From: Sulfitobacter sp. DFL-14
Lineage (GTDB): Bacteria > Pseudomonadota > Alphaproteobacteria > Rhodobacterales > Rhodobacteraceae
DNA: 64,000 bases
NCBI RefSeq assembly: GCF_003335585.1
Contig: NZ_QBFD01000046.1
Coordinates: 521,345-585,344 of the forward strand
Direction of reading: 5' to 3'
The position numbers and the translations under genes were made by a program. Under the pieces are notes generated by a model. It was not told the origin of the DNA and searched no databases. It worked only from the letters and a program-made list of their open reading frames with translations. Positions 8,140 through 17,053 of this stretch are shown here, piece by piece (position 1 is the first letter of the stretch; every line of letters begins with the position of its first letter).

Positions 8140-8724
8140 ATGCAGCGGATTCTCAAGATCATCATCGTTGAAACAGACCCCTCGCGCGCCGCGTTGATCG
8201 AGGAAAGCCTCGCACATGCGGGACAGTACGAACTGCTAACGATCACCGATATGTCCCGGCTGACGGCGGCGATTGCGGATCATAATCCGGATATCATCCT
8301 GATCGACCTGGACAATCCCTCCCGCGACTCGCTTGAGGAACTGAGGCTCGCCTCTGCCCCGTTGGAACGCCCGGTGGCATTGTTCGTTGATCAAAGCGAC
8401 GCAAACCTGACCAAGCTTGCGATAGAGGCGGGTGTTTCCGCCTATGTCGTCGACGGGTTGCGCGCGGATCGGTTGAAACCGATCATTGATGCCGCTGTGG
8501 CCCGCTTCACCATGTTCCGCCAGATGCGCAACGAATTGGCGACCACCAAACGTGCCTTGGAAGAACGCAAGGTGATCGACAGGGCCAAGGGCCTGCTGAT
8601 GAAGGCCCGGGGCATTGATGAACAAGCTGCCTATGACCTGTTGCGGCGCGCGGCGATGGATCAGGGCCGCAAGGTCTATGACGTTGCCGAGGCGCTGGTG
8701 ACCACTGCCGGACTTTTGTCATGA
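8140..8724 (+). CDS. nasT: NasT, ANTAR-domain antitermination regulator
   Basis: A 194-residue response-regulator-like protein. Residues 1-120 form a receiver fold with an acidic N-terminal pocket (IIVETDPSRAALIEE) and DIILIDLDNPS. Residues 125-194 are an ANTAR RNA-binding domain, with ERKVIDRAKGLLMKARGIDE and the AYDLLRRAAMDQGRKVYDVAE helix pair. It overlaps nasS by 4 bp. In Azotobacter and Paracoccus, NasT binds leader RNA and suppresses termination when released by NasS. The ATG at 8140 is preferred over an upstream TTG at 8104. Its likely target is the leader at 9835-10046. Confidence 0.92.
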   Translation: MQRILKIIIVETDPSRAALIEESLAHAGQYELLTITDMSRLTAAIADHNPDIILIDLDNPSRDSLEELRLASAPLERPVALFVDQSDANLTKLAIEAGVSAYVVDGLRADRLKPIIDAAVARFTMFRQMRNELATTKRALEERKVIDRAKGLLMKARGIDEQAAYDLLRRAAMDQGRKVYDVAEALVTTAGLLS

Positions 8725-9827
8725 CCGCGAAGCTGCCTGTCGCCTTCTTGCCGCTGATCGACGCCGCGCCGCTGATCGTTGCGGTCGAGCTGGGCTTTGA
8801 CAGGGACGAAGGGTTCGCCCTGGACCTGCGGCGGGCGCATTCTTGGTCCAGCCTGCGCGACATGGTGTCCTTTGGTCAGGTCACGGCAGCGCAGATGCTG
8901 GCACCGATGCCGGTGGCGACGGCGCTGGGGCTGGTTGGTACCGGTGCGGCGCTTGCCAGCGTTGCGGTGCTGTCCACCAATGGCGAGGTCATCGGCGTCA
9001 GCAACGCCATGGCGCGGCGCATCCGCGACACCGGATACAGCTTTGGCGCCGGATTTGGCGATGCCCGCGCCGCCGGACAGGCGCTGATCGCTGCGGCGGA
9101 CGGGCCGCTCCGGATCGGCGTGCCCTTTCCTTTTTCGATGCATGCAGAGCTTTTGTACCACTGGCTGACCGCCCTGGGCCTGCCCGCCCCCGCCGCCGTC
9201 GACATCCGCACAGTGCCGCCACCGCTGATGGCCAGTGCCCTTGCGGCGGGCGAGCTGGACGCCTTTTGCGTGGGCGAACCCTGGGGGTCGATGGCGGTTG
9301 AAACCAATGCGGGGGCCCTGTTGCTGCCCGGCAGTGCGATCTGGCCCGGCGCGCCGGAGAAGGTGCTGGGCGTGCGGGCGGACCTGGCCGACGCCAGCCC
9401 CGAGCCGCTGCGCGCGATGATCCGCGCCCTGTGGCGCGCAGGCGAATGGCTGAGCGATCCGCAAAGCCGCACGACCGCCTGCGCGTTCCTGTCCCGGCGC
9501 AACTATGTCGATGTCCCGGCCGAGATGATCGACCGCGCCCTTTCCGGTCATCTGACCCTCACGTCACGCGGTGACAGCCGGATCGTGCCCGATTTTGTCG
9601 GTTTTGCCCAGAGCACCCCGCAGCAAGACCATGCCGCCTGGATCGCCGGACGTCTGGCCGCGCGGCTGGGGCTGGACCGGGCCACCGCGCGTCAGGCCGC
9701 AATTGCCACCTGGCGCACCGATCTGCACGACACGGCGCTGCGGGCGATTCCCGGTTACAGCCCGCGTCCGGATGCGATGACCCATTCATTTGATGGTCAA
9801 GAATTCAGCCCCTTCCTGCAGGAATGA
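8721..9827 (+). CDS. nasS: NasS, cytoplasmic nitrate/nitrite sensor (NrtA-like)
   Basis: A 368-residue member of the NrtA/CmpA periplasmic-binding fold that begins directly with KLPVAFLPLIDAAPLIVAVELG and has no signal peptide. This is what separates the sensor NasS from the transporter protein NrtA. Shared NrtA features include FPFSMHAELLYHWL, VPPPLMASALAAGELDAFCVGEPWGS and PEKVLGV. Known NasS holds NasT inactive until nitrate or nitrite binds. Gene coupling to nasT (ATGA overlap) supports a stoichiometric NasS-NasT complex. Confidence 0.92.
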   Translation: MTAKLPVAFLPLIDAAPLIVAVELGFDRDEGFALDLRRAHSWSSLRDMVSFGQVTAAQMLAPMPVATALGLVGTGAALASVAVLSTNGEVIGVSNAMARRIRDTGYSFGAGFGDARAAGQALIAAADGPLRIGVPFPFSMHAELLYHWLTALGLPAPAAVDIRTVPPPLMASALAAGELDAFCVGEPWGSMAVETNAGALLLPGSAIWPGAPEKVLGVRADLADASPEPLRAMIRALWRAGEWLSDPQSRTTACAFLSRRNYVDVPAEMIDRALSGHLTLTSRGDSRIVPDFVGFAQSTPQQDHAAWIAGRLAARLGLDRATARQAAIATWRTDLHDTALRAIPGYSPRPDAMTHSFDGQEFSPFLQE

Positions 9828-9834
9828 CCGAAAA

Positions 9835-9956
9835 TGCAGCAGATTTCCGCTGCAACGCAGAAAACTGCCTTTCTGCAGCCGCAAATTCCCCTTCGGTATT
9901 GATTTAACCCTCTGCTTTTCCCAACCTGAAGCTCAGGAAGACAATGGCGTCTTCCT
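9835..9956 (+). promoter_or_regulatory. Nitrate-operon leader hairpins, candidate NasT (ANTAR) target
   Basis: Three stem-loops lie between nasS and nrtA. Stem A, 9835-9854, has 6 bp (TGCAGC/GCTGCA) with an 8-nt loop. Stem B, 9857-9876, has 7 perfect bp (GCAGAAA/TTTCTGC) with hexaloop ACTGCC. Stem C, 9935-9956, has 8 perfect bp (AGGAAGAC/GTCTTCCT) with hexaloop AATGGC. Both hexaloops have A at position 1 and G at position 4, the conserved bases of ANTAR-recognised RNAs. A terminator-like hairpin follows at 9992. Which two stems form the functional pair is unresolved. Confidence 0.72.
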
Positions 9957-9991
9957 AAATCCAATTCCCAAAGTCCGGGTAATCCGAGCAC

Positions 9992-10046
9992 AGCCGCTCG
10001 ACCCCTCGTGCATGCGCATGGGGCTGGTCAGCGGCTATTTTCGTTT
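9992..10046 (+). terminator. Leader terminator upstream of nrtA
   Basis: AGCCGCT at 9992-9998 pairs with AGCGGCT at 10030-10036, and CCCC at 10002-10005 pairs with GGGG at 10020-10023. The stem is followed by ATTTTCGTTT. This is an intrinsic terminator with an imperfect U-tract, placed between the ANTAR-type hairpins and the nrtA start at 10090. That is where a NasT-controlled attenuator should be. Confidence 0.68.
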
Positions 10047-10089
10047 GTCCGGGGCACCTGTCTTCCGGATCACACAAGGGACAAATTAC

Positions 10090-11442
10090 ATGAACAGACT
10101 TGCGACCTGCCTACTCGCCTCCACCCTGCTGACCGGCCCGGCCTTTGCCGAGATGCTGGCGCTTGAAAAGGATGAACTGACCCTCGGCTTTATCAAGCTG
10201 ACCGATATGGCCCCGCTCGCGGTGGCCTATGAGAACGGTTATTTCCTGGATGAGGGGCTGTTCGTCACGCTTGAAGCACAGGCAAACTGGAAAGTGCTTC
10301 TGGACGGGGTGATCGGCGGTCAGCTGGACGGGGCGCATATGCTGGCCGGTCAACCGCTGGCAGCGACCATTGGCTATGGCACGCAGGCCCATATCATCAC
10401 CCCCTTTTCGATGGACCTGAACGGCAACGGCATCACCGTTTCCAATGCGGTCTGGGAAGAGATGAAACCGAATATCCCGACCAATGCCGACGGATTGCCG
10501 CAGCATCCGATTTCGGCACAGGCGCTGGCCCCGGTGGTGGAACGCTACAAGGCCGATGGCAAACCCTTCAACATGGGCATGGTCTTTCCGGTCTCGACCC
10601 ACAATTACGAGCTGCGCTACTGGCTGGCCGCCGGTGGTCTGAACCCGGGCCTTTACAGCCCCGATGACACCTCGGGGCATATCGGAGCTGATGTGTTCCT
10701 CTCCGTGACCCCGCCGCCGCAGATGCCCGCCACGCTGGAGGCCGGCACGATCGACGGCTATTGCGTGGGCGAGCCGTGGAACCAGCAAGCGGTGGTCAAG
10801 GGCATCGGCGTGCCGGTGATCACCGACTATGAGCTGTGGAAGAACAACCCGGAAAAGGTATTCGGCATCACCGCCGAATTTGCCGAGCAAAATCCAAACA
10901 CCACGCTGGCCCTGACCAAGGCGCTGATCCGCGCCGCCATCTGGCTGGACGAGAATGAGAACGCAAACCGCGAGGCCGCGGTCGAGATCCTGAGCCGCCC
11001 GGAATACGTGGGCGCCGATGCCGAGGTGATCGCCGCCTCGATGACCGGAACCTTCGAATATGAGCCGGGCGATGTGCGCGAGGTGCCTGATTTCAACGTC
11101 TTCTTCCGCTACAACGCTACCTACCCGTTCTATTCGGACGCGGTTTGGTATCTGACGCAGATGCGCCGTTGGGGCCAGATCGCCGAAACCAAGGACGACA
11201 CATGGTTCGATGAAACCGCGCGTTCGGTTTACCGCCCCGACATCTATCTGGACGCCGCACGACTGCTGGTGGACGAAGACAATGCCGCCGAGGCCGATTT
11301 CCCCTGGGACAGTGACGGCTACAAGGCACCGACACCCGCCGCAGATGTCATCGACGGCATTCCCTTCGATGGCAAAGCGCCCAATGCCTATATCGACAGC
11401 CTGCCCATCGGGCTGAAGTCCGGTGAGGTTGCCGGTGGCTGA
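10090..11442 (+). CDS. nrtA: Nitrate ABC transporter substrate-binding protein NrtA
   Basis: Periplasmic nitrate/nitrite-binding protein of 450 residues. I start at the ATG at 10090 because it gives a clean Sec signal (MNRLATCLLASTLLTGPAFA, cleavage after AFA) and has AAGGGA upstream. An in-frame extension from 9790 would run through the leader structure and is rejected. Family segments: DELTLGFIKLTDMAPLAVAYENGYF, LDGAHMLAGQPLAATIGYG, VSTHNYELRYWLAAGG, CVGEPWNQQAV and NPEKVFGIT. There is no lipobox, unlike cyanobacterial NrtA. It is the first transported gene downstream of the NasT leader. Confidence 0.93.
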   Translation: MNRLATCLLASTLLTGPAFAEMLALEKDELTLGFIKLTDMAPLAVAYENGYFLDEGLFVTLEAQANWKVLLDGVIGGQLDGAHMLAGQPLAATIGYGTQAHIITPFSMDLNGNGITVSNAVWEEMKPNIPTNADGLPQHPISAQALAPVVERYKADGKPFNMGMVFPVSTHNYELRYWLAAGGLNPGLYSPDDTSGHIGADVFLSVTPPPQMPATLEAGTIDGYCVGEPWNQQAVVKGIGVPVITDYELWKNNPEKVFGITAEFAEQNPNTTLALTKALIRAAIWLDENENANREAAVEILSRPEYVGADAEVIAASMTGTFEYEPGDVREVPDFNVFFRYNATYPFYSDAVWYLTQMRRWGQIAETKDDTWFDETARSVYRPDIYLDAARLLVDEDNAAEADFPWDSDGYKAPTPAADVIDGIPFDGKAPNAYIDSLPIGLKSGEVAGG

Positions 11443-11449
11443 CCCTTTC

Positions 11450-11486
11450 GCACCGTCCTGCCTGCGGGGCGGTGCATCTTTCCCTT
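11450..11486 (+). terminator. Partial terminator/attenuator between nrtA and nrtB
   Basis: GCACCG at 11450-11455 pairs with CGGTGC at 11470-11475, with an additional CC/GG contact inside, and is followed by ATCTTTCCCTT. Such hairpins directly after binding-protein genes commonly set a higher level of binding protein than membrane components. The T-tract is weak, so read-through to nrtB is expected. Confidence 0.4.
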
Positions 11487-11505
11487 ATACGTACCGGAGA
11501 CCGCA

Positions 11506-12588
11506 ATGACAGTCGTCGATCCCGATCACCTGGACACCAAGCACAAAGAAGCGCGCCGCGCCGTCTGGTTCACCCGCATCAACAAGGCAGACGCCTGGTT
11601 TTCCGTTCTTGGTCTTGCCTGGCTGACCCCCCTGCTCAAGGCCGCGGCGGGCGACAATCCACGCGGACAGATGCGCGATGTCTGGCGGCTGCTGGGTGTG
11701 CCGCTGTTGTCCATCATCGTCTTCCTGATGCTCTGGGCCACCCTCGCCCCGCGTGTCGTCACGTCACTGGGCGCGATCCCCGGCCCCGTTGCCGTCTGGG
11801 AACAGGCCAAGGAGCTGAACGCGGATGCCATCGACAAGCGCGCCAAGGCGGCAATGTTCCACGAGCGGCTGGACCAGCGCAACGCGCGGCTGATCGAAGC
11901 CGGGCGCGCGGATGAGGTCAAGCAGATCGCCTATACTGGTGCGCCCAGCTATTACGATCAGATCTGGACATCGATCAAGACCGTGTTCTTCGGCTTTCTG
12001 GTGGCCTCGGTGGTTGCGATCCCGCTGGGCATTGCTGCGGGTCTGTCACCCACGGCCAATGCGGCCCTGAACCCATTGATTCAGATTTTCAAGCCGGTGT
12101 CGCCATTGGCATGGCTGCCGATTGTCACCATGGTGGTTTCGGCAGTCTATGCCACCAACGACGGGATGTTCTCCAAATCCTTTCTGGTCTCGGCAATCAC
12201 CGTCACGCTGTGTTCGCTCTGGCCCACGCTGATCAACACCGCCCTTGGCGTCGCCTCCATCGACCGCGACCTGATCAGTGTCAGCCGGGTGCTGAAGATG
12301 GGCCCTTATGCCAAGATCACCAAGCTGGTTCTGCCCTCGGCGCTGCCGCTGATCTTCACCGGCCTGCGGCTGAGCCTTGGCGTGGGCTGGATGGTGCTGA
12401 TCGCGGCGGAAATGCTGGCGCAGAACCCCGGCCTTGGCAAATTCGTCTGGGATGAATTCCAGAACGGATCATCGCAATCACTCGCCCGCATCATCGTGGC
12501 GGTGCTGACCATCGGCATCATCGGCTTCCTTCTGGACCGGGTGATGTACGCGATGCAGTCGTTCTTTACCTTCTCGGCGCAGCGGTGA
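11506..12588 (+). CDS. nrtB: Nitrate ABC transporter permease NrtB
   Basis: Inner-membrane permease of 360 residues. After a charged N-terminus there is a first hydrophobic segment near residues 60-90 (LLGVPLLSIIVFLMLWATLA). The BPD_transp_1 core runs from about residue 145, with five to six further helices. The EAA-type coupling loop reads DRDLISVSRVLKMGPYAKI. An extended helical insertion at about residues 105-140 (ELNADAIDKRAKAAMF) is present. It overlaps the ATPase gene by 4 bp. Confidence 0.93.
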   Translation: MTVVDPDHLDTKHKEARRAVWFTRINKADAWFSVLGLAWLTPLLKAAAGDNPRGQMRDVWRLLGVPLLSIIVFLMLWATLAPRVVTSLGAIPGPVAVWEQAKELNADAIDKRAKAAMFHERLDQRNARLIEAGRADEVKQIAYTGAPSYYDQIWTSIKTVFFGFLVASVVAIPLGIAAGLSPTANAALNPLIQIFKPVSPLAWLPIVTMVVSAVYATNDGMFSKSFLVSAITVTLCSLWPTLINTALGVASIDRDLISVSRVLKMGPYAKITKLVLPSALPLIFTGLRLSLGVGWMVLIAAEMLAQNPGLGKFVWDEFQNGSSQSLARIIVAVLTIGIIGFLLDRVMYAMQSFFTFSAQR

Positions 12589-14273
12589 GCGGCATGGGTA
12601 TTCTTGAATTCAAGAAGGTGAACAAGGGATTTGGCGAAGGCACGCACCGCGCCGAGGTTCTGAAAAACATCACCCTGAGCGTGAAGGAGGGCGAGTTCCT
12701 GGCCATCCTGGGGTTCTCTGGCACCGGAAAATCCACCCTGATGAACCTGATCGCAGGGCTTGAGATGCCCGACAGCGGCACGTTGACCTTTCGGGATGCG
12801 CCGGTCACAGGCCCGGGACCGGACCGGGGTCTGGTCTTTCAAAGCTACAGCCTGATGCCCTGGCTGACCGTGCGCGGCAACATCATGCTGGCCATCGAAG
12901 CGGTGCACGGCAAGTTGTCCAAGCCCGAAAAGATTGCCAAGGCGGATCATTACATCGCCATGGTTGGTCTTGCCCATGCCGCGCACCGCCGCCCGGCGGA
13001 ACTGTCGGGGGGCATGCGTCAGCGGGTGGCCGTGGCACGGGCGCTGGCGATGGAACCTGACCTGCTGCTGCTGGACGAGCCGCTGTCGGCACTCGATGCA
13101 TTGACCCGCGCCAATCTGGCCGATGAGATCCTGGAGATCTGGGAGGCCGACAAGAAGACCTGCGTCCTGATCACCAACGACGTGGACGAGGCGATCCTGC
13201 TGGCCGACCGCATCATCGTGCTGAACCCCGACGGCACGCTGGCAGCGCCGATCCCGGTGACCATCCCGCGCCCGCGCAACCGTGACGCGATGAACCATGA
13301 TGCGGGCTTCAAGAAGCTGCGCGCAGAAGTCACGCAATATCTGATGGATGTGGGCATTGCCGCCAAGGTTGCCGAAACACGCCACCTGCCGGACGTGAAA
13401 CCGGTTCACCAGATGATCCCGGCTGCCGTCCGGGGCGCCCGCGAAGGCATGATCGAGCAGCGGTTCCTCGACTTCTCTCAGCTGCACAAGGTATATCCGA
13501 CCCCCAAAGGGCCGCTGACGGTGGTCGAGGATTTCGACCTCAAGGTAAATCAGGGCGAATTCATCAGCCTGATAGGCCATTCCGGCTGCGGCAAATCCAC
13601 CGTGCTGACCATGGCCGCCGGTTTGAACGCCATCTCCCAAGGCGCGATCAAGCTGGACGGCCGCCACGTCGAGGGCGCCGACCCGGAACGTGCCGTCGTG
13701 TTCCAGTCGCCCAATCTGTTTCCCTGGCTGACCGCCAAGGAGAATGTGGCGATTGGTGTGGACAAGGTCTACCCCCGGGCGAGCCAGTCCGAGCGGCAGG
13801 AGGTGGTCGAATACTACCTTGAACGCGTGGGGCTAGCTGATGCGATGGACCGTGGCGCGCATTCCATGTCGAACGGGATGAAGCAGCGCGTCGGCATCGC
13901 GCGGGCCTTTGCCCTCAGCCCCAAGCTGCTGCTGCTCGATGAGCCTTTCGGGATGCTGGATTCCCTCACCCGGTGGGAGTTGCAGGAAGTGCTGATGGAG
14001 GTCTGGTCGCGCACCAAGGTCACAGCCGTCTGTGTCACCCATGACGTGGACGAGGCGATCCTGCTGGCGGACCGCGTCGTGATGATGACCAACGGACCGC
14101 AGGCCACCATTGGCAAGATCACCGAAGTAAGGCTGCCGCGCCCGCGCTCCCGCAAGGCGCTGCTGGCCCACCCCGATTACTATGCGTATCGGCAGGAGGT
14201 CCTCGATTTTCTGACCGAATACGAACACGGCGCAAAGCCCGCGCCGAAACCCAAAACCATCGCGGCGGAGTAG
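12585..14273 (+). CDS. nrtC: Fused nitrate ABC transporter ATPase (two ATP-binding domains, NrtC+NrtD-like)
   Basis: One 562-residue protein contains two complete ABC cassettes. The N-terminal cassette has Walker A GFSGTGKST, LSGGMRQRVAVARAL and LLLLDEPLSALD. The C-terminal one, from about residue 300, has Walker A GHSGCGKST, MSNGMKQRVGIARAF and LLLLDEPFGMLD. The second signature reads SNGM instead of SGGM, so the two sites may be unequal. In cyanobacteria these are separate NrtC and NrtD, and NrtC carries an NrtA-like tail, which is absent here. The GTG at 12585 overlaps nrtB; an ATG at 12594 is an equally good start. Confidence 0.92.
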   Translation: MSGMGILEFKKVNKGFGEGTHRAEVLKNITLSVKEGEFLAILGFSGTGKSTLMNLIAGLEMPDSGTLTFRDAPVTGPGPDRGLVFQSYSLMPWLTVRGNIMLAIEAVHGKLSKPEKIAKADHYIAMVGLAHAAHRRPAELSGGMRQRVAVARALAMEPDLLLLDEPLSALDALTRANLADEILEIWEADKKTCVLITNDVDEAILLADRIIVLNPDGTLAAPIPVTIPRPRNRDAMNHDAGFKKLRAEVTQYLMDVGIAAKVAETRHLPDVKPVHQMIPAAVRGAREGMIEQRFLDFSQLHKVYPTPKGPLTVVEDFDLKVNQGEFISLIGHSGCGKSTVLTMAAGLNAISQGAIKLDGRHVEGADPERAVVFQSPNLFPWLTAKENVAIGVDKVYPRASQSERQEVVEYYLERVGLADAMDRGAHSMSNGMKQRVGIARAFALSPKLLLLDEPFGMLDSLTRWELQEVLMEVWSRTKVTAVCVTHDVDEAILLADRVVMMTNGPQATIGKITEVRLPRPRSRKALLAHPDYYAYRQEVLDFLTEYEHGAKPAPKPKTIAAE

Positions 14274-14276
14274 GAC

Positions 14277-16721
14277 ATGCCCAAGAACCTGATCGTCATC
14301 GGGGCCGGAATGGCCTCGGGCCGGATGCTGGAGCATCTGTTTGAAACCCAACCCGGCGTGTGGAACGTCACCCTGTTCAACGCCGAGCCGCGCGGCAACT
14401 ACAACCGGCTGATGCTCTCGCCGGTGCTGGCGGGGGACAAGACCTATGCTGAGATCGTCACCCATGATGCCAATTGGTACGAAAGCCACGGTGTCACCTG
14501 CCGTTTTGGCGAAAAGGTGCTGCGGATCGACCGGGAGGCGCAGGTTGTTGTCGGTGAAAACGGTGCGGTGCCTTATGACCGCATCGTCATCGCCACCGGA
14601 TCGAACCCTTTCATGATCCCCCTGCCCGGCCATGATCTGGACGGTGTCATCCCCTACCGCGATCTGGACGACACGGAAACGATGATGTCCCTGGGTGCCA
14701 GGCCCGGCGCGCGGGCCATCGTCATCGGCGGCGGCCTGCTGGGGCTGGAAGCGGCCGCAGGCATGAAGGCGCAGGGTGTCGATGTGACGGTTATTCACGT
14801 CATGGGTCACCTGATGGAACGCCAGCTGGACGAGGCCGCAGGCTATCTGCTGAAAAAGTCGCTGGAGGAGAAAGACATCAATGTCCTGACCTCTGCCAAC
14901 TCGCAGGAAATCCTTGGCACCGACGGGCGCGTCAGCGGCTTGCGGCTGGATGACGGCACCGAATTGCCCTGTGACCTGCTGGTCATGGCGGTGGGCATCC
15001 GTCCGAACGTGGCGCTTGCGCAGGAAGCCGGACTTGCGGTCGGGCGCGGCATCCATGTGGACGATGCCATGATCACCTCCGACGCCAATATCCTGGCCCT
15101 GGGGGAATGTGTGGAACATCAGGGTGCGGTCTTTGGCCTTGTTGCCCCGCTTTACGATCAGGCAAAGGTCGCGGCCGAAACCCTGGGCGGCAGGCCAGCG
15201 GCCTTCACCCCGAAGGAGGTGGCAACCAAGTTGAAAGTCACCGGCTGCGACCTGTTCAGCGCGGGCGATTTTGCCGAAGGCGAGGGCCGCGAAGACATCG
15301 TTTTCCGCGATCCGGCGCGCGGCGTCTACAAACGGCTGGTGCTGGAAGGATCCCGGCTGATCGGTGCGGTCATGTATGGCGACACCGGTGACGGCACCTG
15401 GTTTCACGGGCTGATCAAGGACCACAGCGACGTGTCCGACATGCGCGATACCTTGATATTTGGCCCGGCGTTTCAGGGGGGTGCCCCCTCGGACCCTTTG
15501 GCAGCCGTTGCAGCCTTACCGGGTGACGCAGAAATCTGCGGCTGCAACGGCATTTGCAAATCTACCATAGTCGACGCGATCAACGGCGGGGCCACCACGC
15601 TGTCCGATGTGCGCGCCCAGACCAAGGCCAGCGCCTCCTGCGGGACATGCACCGGGCTGGTCGAACAGGTCATGGCGCTGACCCTTGGGGACGGGTTCGA
15701 GGTGCAGACCGTCAAGCCGATGTGCCCCTGCACGCCGCTGACCCATATGGATGTGCGTCGCCTGATCAAATCGCGCGCGCTGAAGTCCATGGCCGCCGTC
15801 ATGCAGGAATGCGGCTGGACCACCTCCTGCGGTTGCGCCTCCTGCCGTCCGGCGCTGAACTATTACCTGCTGTGTGACTGGCCCGGCGAATATCAGGACG
15901 ACGATCAAAGCCGTTTCGTGAACGAGCGGATGCATTCGAACATTCAAAAGGACGGCACCTATTCCGTCGTGCCGCGCATGTGGGGGGGCATCACCACCCC
16001 AGACGAGCTGCGCGCAATTGCGGATGCGGCGGATAAATATGCGGTGCAGACCGTCAAGGTGACAGGCGGCCAGCGCATCGACCTGCTGGGCGTCAGGAAA
16101 CAGGACCTGCCCGACATCTGGGCCGATCTGAATGCCGCAGGCATGGTCAGCGGTCAGGCCTACGCCAAAGGCTTGCGCACGGTGAAAACCTGCGTCGGCA
16201 GCGATCATTGCCGCTTTGGCACCCAGGACAGCACCGGCCTTGGCATCCGCATGGAAAAGGCGCTTTGGGGGGCATGGACCCCGGCCAAGGTCAAGATGGC
16301 GGTGTCGGGCTGCCCGCGCAACTGCGCCGAAAGCACCTGCAAGGACGTGGGCGTGATCTGTGTCGACAGCGGTTATGTGCTGCACATTGGCGGCGCTGCG
16401 GGGCTGCACATTCAGGGCACCGAGGTGATGTGCACCGTCAGGACCGAGGACGAGGTTCTGGAATACACCGCCGCGGTGGTTCAGCTCTACCGCGAAGAGG
16501 CGGCCTATCTGGAACGGATGTACAAGTGGATGGACAACGTGGGCCTTGACCACATCGTCGAACGGGTTGTGACCGATGCCGACAGCCGCCGTGCACTGGC
16601 CGACCGCTTTTATTACGCGCAAAAGTTCATGCAGCAGGACCCCTGGGCGGAGCGTACCAAACCGGCCTATCGCGCGCTCTATGCGCCGCTGGCCGATCTT
16701 ACCCTGGAGGCTGCGGAATGA
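14277..16721 (+). CDS. nirB: Assimilatory NAD(P)H nitrite reductase, large subunit
   Basis: An 814-residue siroheme enzyme that reduces nitrite to ammonium. Order of parts: FAD/NAD domains with VIGAGMASGRMLEHL at the N-terminus and VIGGGLLGLEAA near residue 147; a BFD-type [2Fe-2S] motif CGCNGICKS..SCGTCTG near residues 420-465; a second Cys-rich insert near 480-530; and the ferredoxin-like sulfite/nitrite reductase half with the 4Fe-4S/siroheme ligands CVGSDHCRFG and SGCPRNCAEST near residues 638-685. All expected cysteines are present. It is coupled to nirD by a 4-bp overlap. Confidence 0.97.
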   Translation: MPKNLIVIGAGMASGRMLEHLFETQPGVWNVTLFNAEPRGNYNRLMLSPVLAGDKTYAEIVTHDANWYESHGVTCRFGEKVLRIDREAQVVVGENGAVPYDRIVIATGSNPFMIPLPGHDLDGVIPYRDLDDTETMMSLGARPGARAIVIGGGLLGLEAAAGMKAQGVDVTVIHVMGHLMERQLDEAAGYLLKKSLEEKDINVLTSANSQEILGTDGRVSGLRLDDGTELPCDLLVMAVGIRPNVALAQEAGLAVGRGIHVDDAMITSDANILALGECVEHQGAVFGLVAPLYDQAKVAAETLGGRPAAFTPKEVATKLKVTGCDLFSAGDFAEGEGREDIVFRDPARGVYKRLVLEGSRLIGAVMYGDTGDGTWFHGLIKDHSDVSDMRDTLIFGPAFQGGAPSDPLAAVAALPGDAEICGCNGICKSTIVDAINGGATTLSDVRAQTKASASCGTCTGLVEQVMALTLGDGFEVQTVKPMCPCTPLTHMDVRRLIKSRALKSMAAVMQECGWTTSCGCASCRPALNYYLLCDWPGEYQDDDQSRFVNERMHSNIQKDGTYSVVPRMWGGITTPDELRAIADAADKYAVQTVKVTGGQRIDLLGVRKQDLPDIWADLNAAGMVSGQAYAKGLRTVKTCVGSDHCRFGTQDSTGLGIRMEKALWGAWTPAKVKMAVSGCPRNCAESTCKDVGVICVDSGYVLHIGGAAGLHIQGTEVMCTVRTEDEVLEYTAAVVQLYREEAAYLERMYKWMDNVGLDHIVERVVTDADSRRALADRFYYAQKFMQQDPWAERTKPAYRALYAPLADLTLEAAE

Positions 16722-17053
16722 CCGACTGGACAGATATCGGCGCGCTGGAAGACATCCCCGAACGGGGTGCGCGCATCATCAAGACCCACATCGGCTGCAT
16801 TGCCATCTTTCGCACCGCCGAGAACGAAGTCTTTGCCATCGACGACGCCTGCCCGCACAAGGGCGGCCCGCTGAGCGAGGGTATCGTGCACGGCAGGTCC
16901 GTCACCTGCCCGCTGCACAACATGGTGCTGCGGCTGGACACCGGGCTGGCGCAGGGCGCCGACAGCGGTGCGGTCAATACCTATGCCACGCGGATCGAAA
17001 GTGGACGCATCCTGTTGGATACCGCGCAGCTGCGCCGCGAGCGGGTGGCCTGA
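16718..17053 (+). CDS. nirD: Nitrite reductase small subunit NirD
   Basis: A 111-residue Rieske-like small subunit of the NAD(P)H nitrite reductase. Unlike many NirD proteins it retains plausible cluster ligands, C-x-H (CPHKGGPLSEG, about residue 45) and C-x-x-H (CPLHN, about residue 65), so it belongs to the Rieske-containing subgroup. It overlaps nirB and nasA by a few bases on either side, consistent with coupled translation. Confidence 0.93.
   Translation: MTDWTDIGALEDIPERGARIIKTHIGCIAIFRTAENEVFAIDDACPHKGGPLSEGIVHGRSVTCPLHNMVLRLDTGLAQGADSGAVNTYATRIESGRILLDTAQLRRERVA

Noticed and set aside
9790..10089. N-terminal extension of nrtA by 100 residues
   Set aside because: It would translate the NasT hairpins and terminator, and the signal peptide begins at 10090.
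13833..15425. A 530-residue minus-strand frame opposite nrtC and nirB
   Set aside because: No recognisable motif; it covers conserved NirB and ATPase sequence on the other strand.
16576..17052. N-terminal extension of nasA through nirD
   Set aside because: The extension is out of frame with nirD and has no family similarity; CAYCGVGC begins shortly after 17053.
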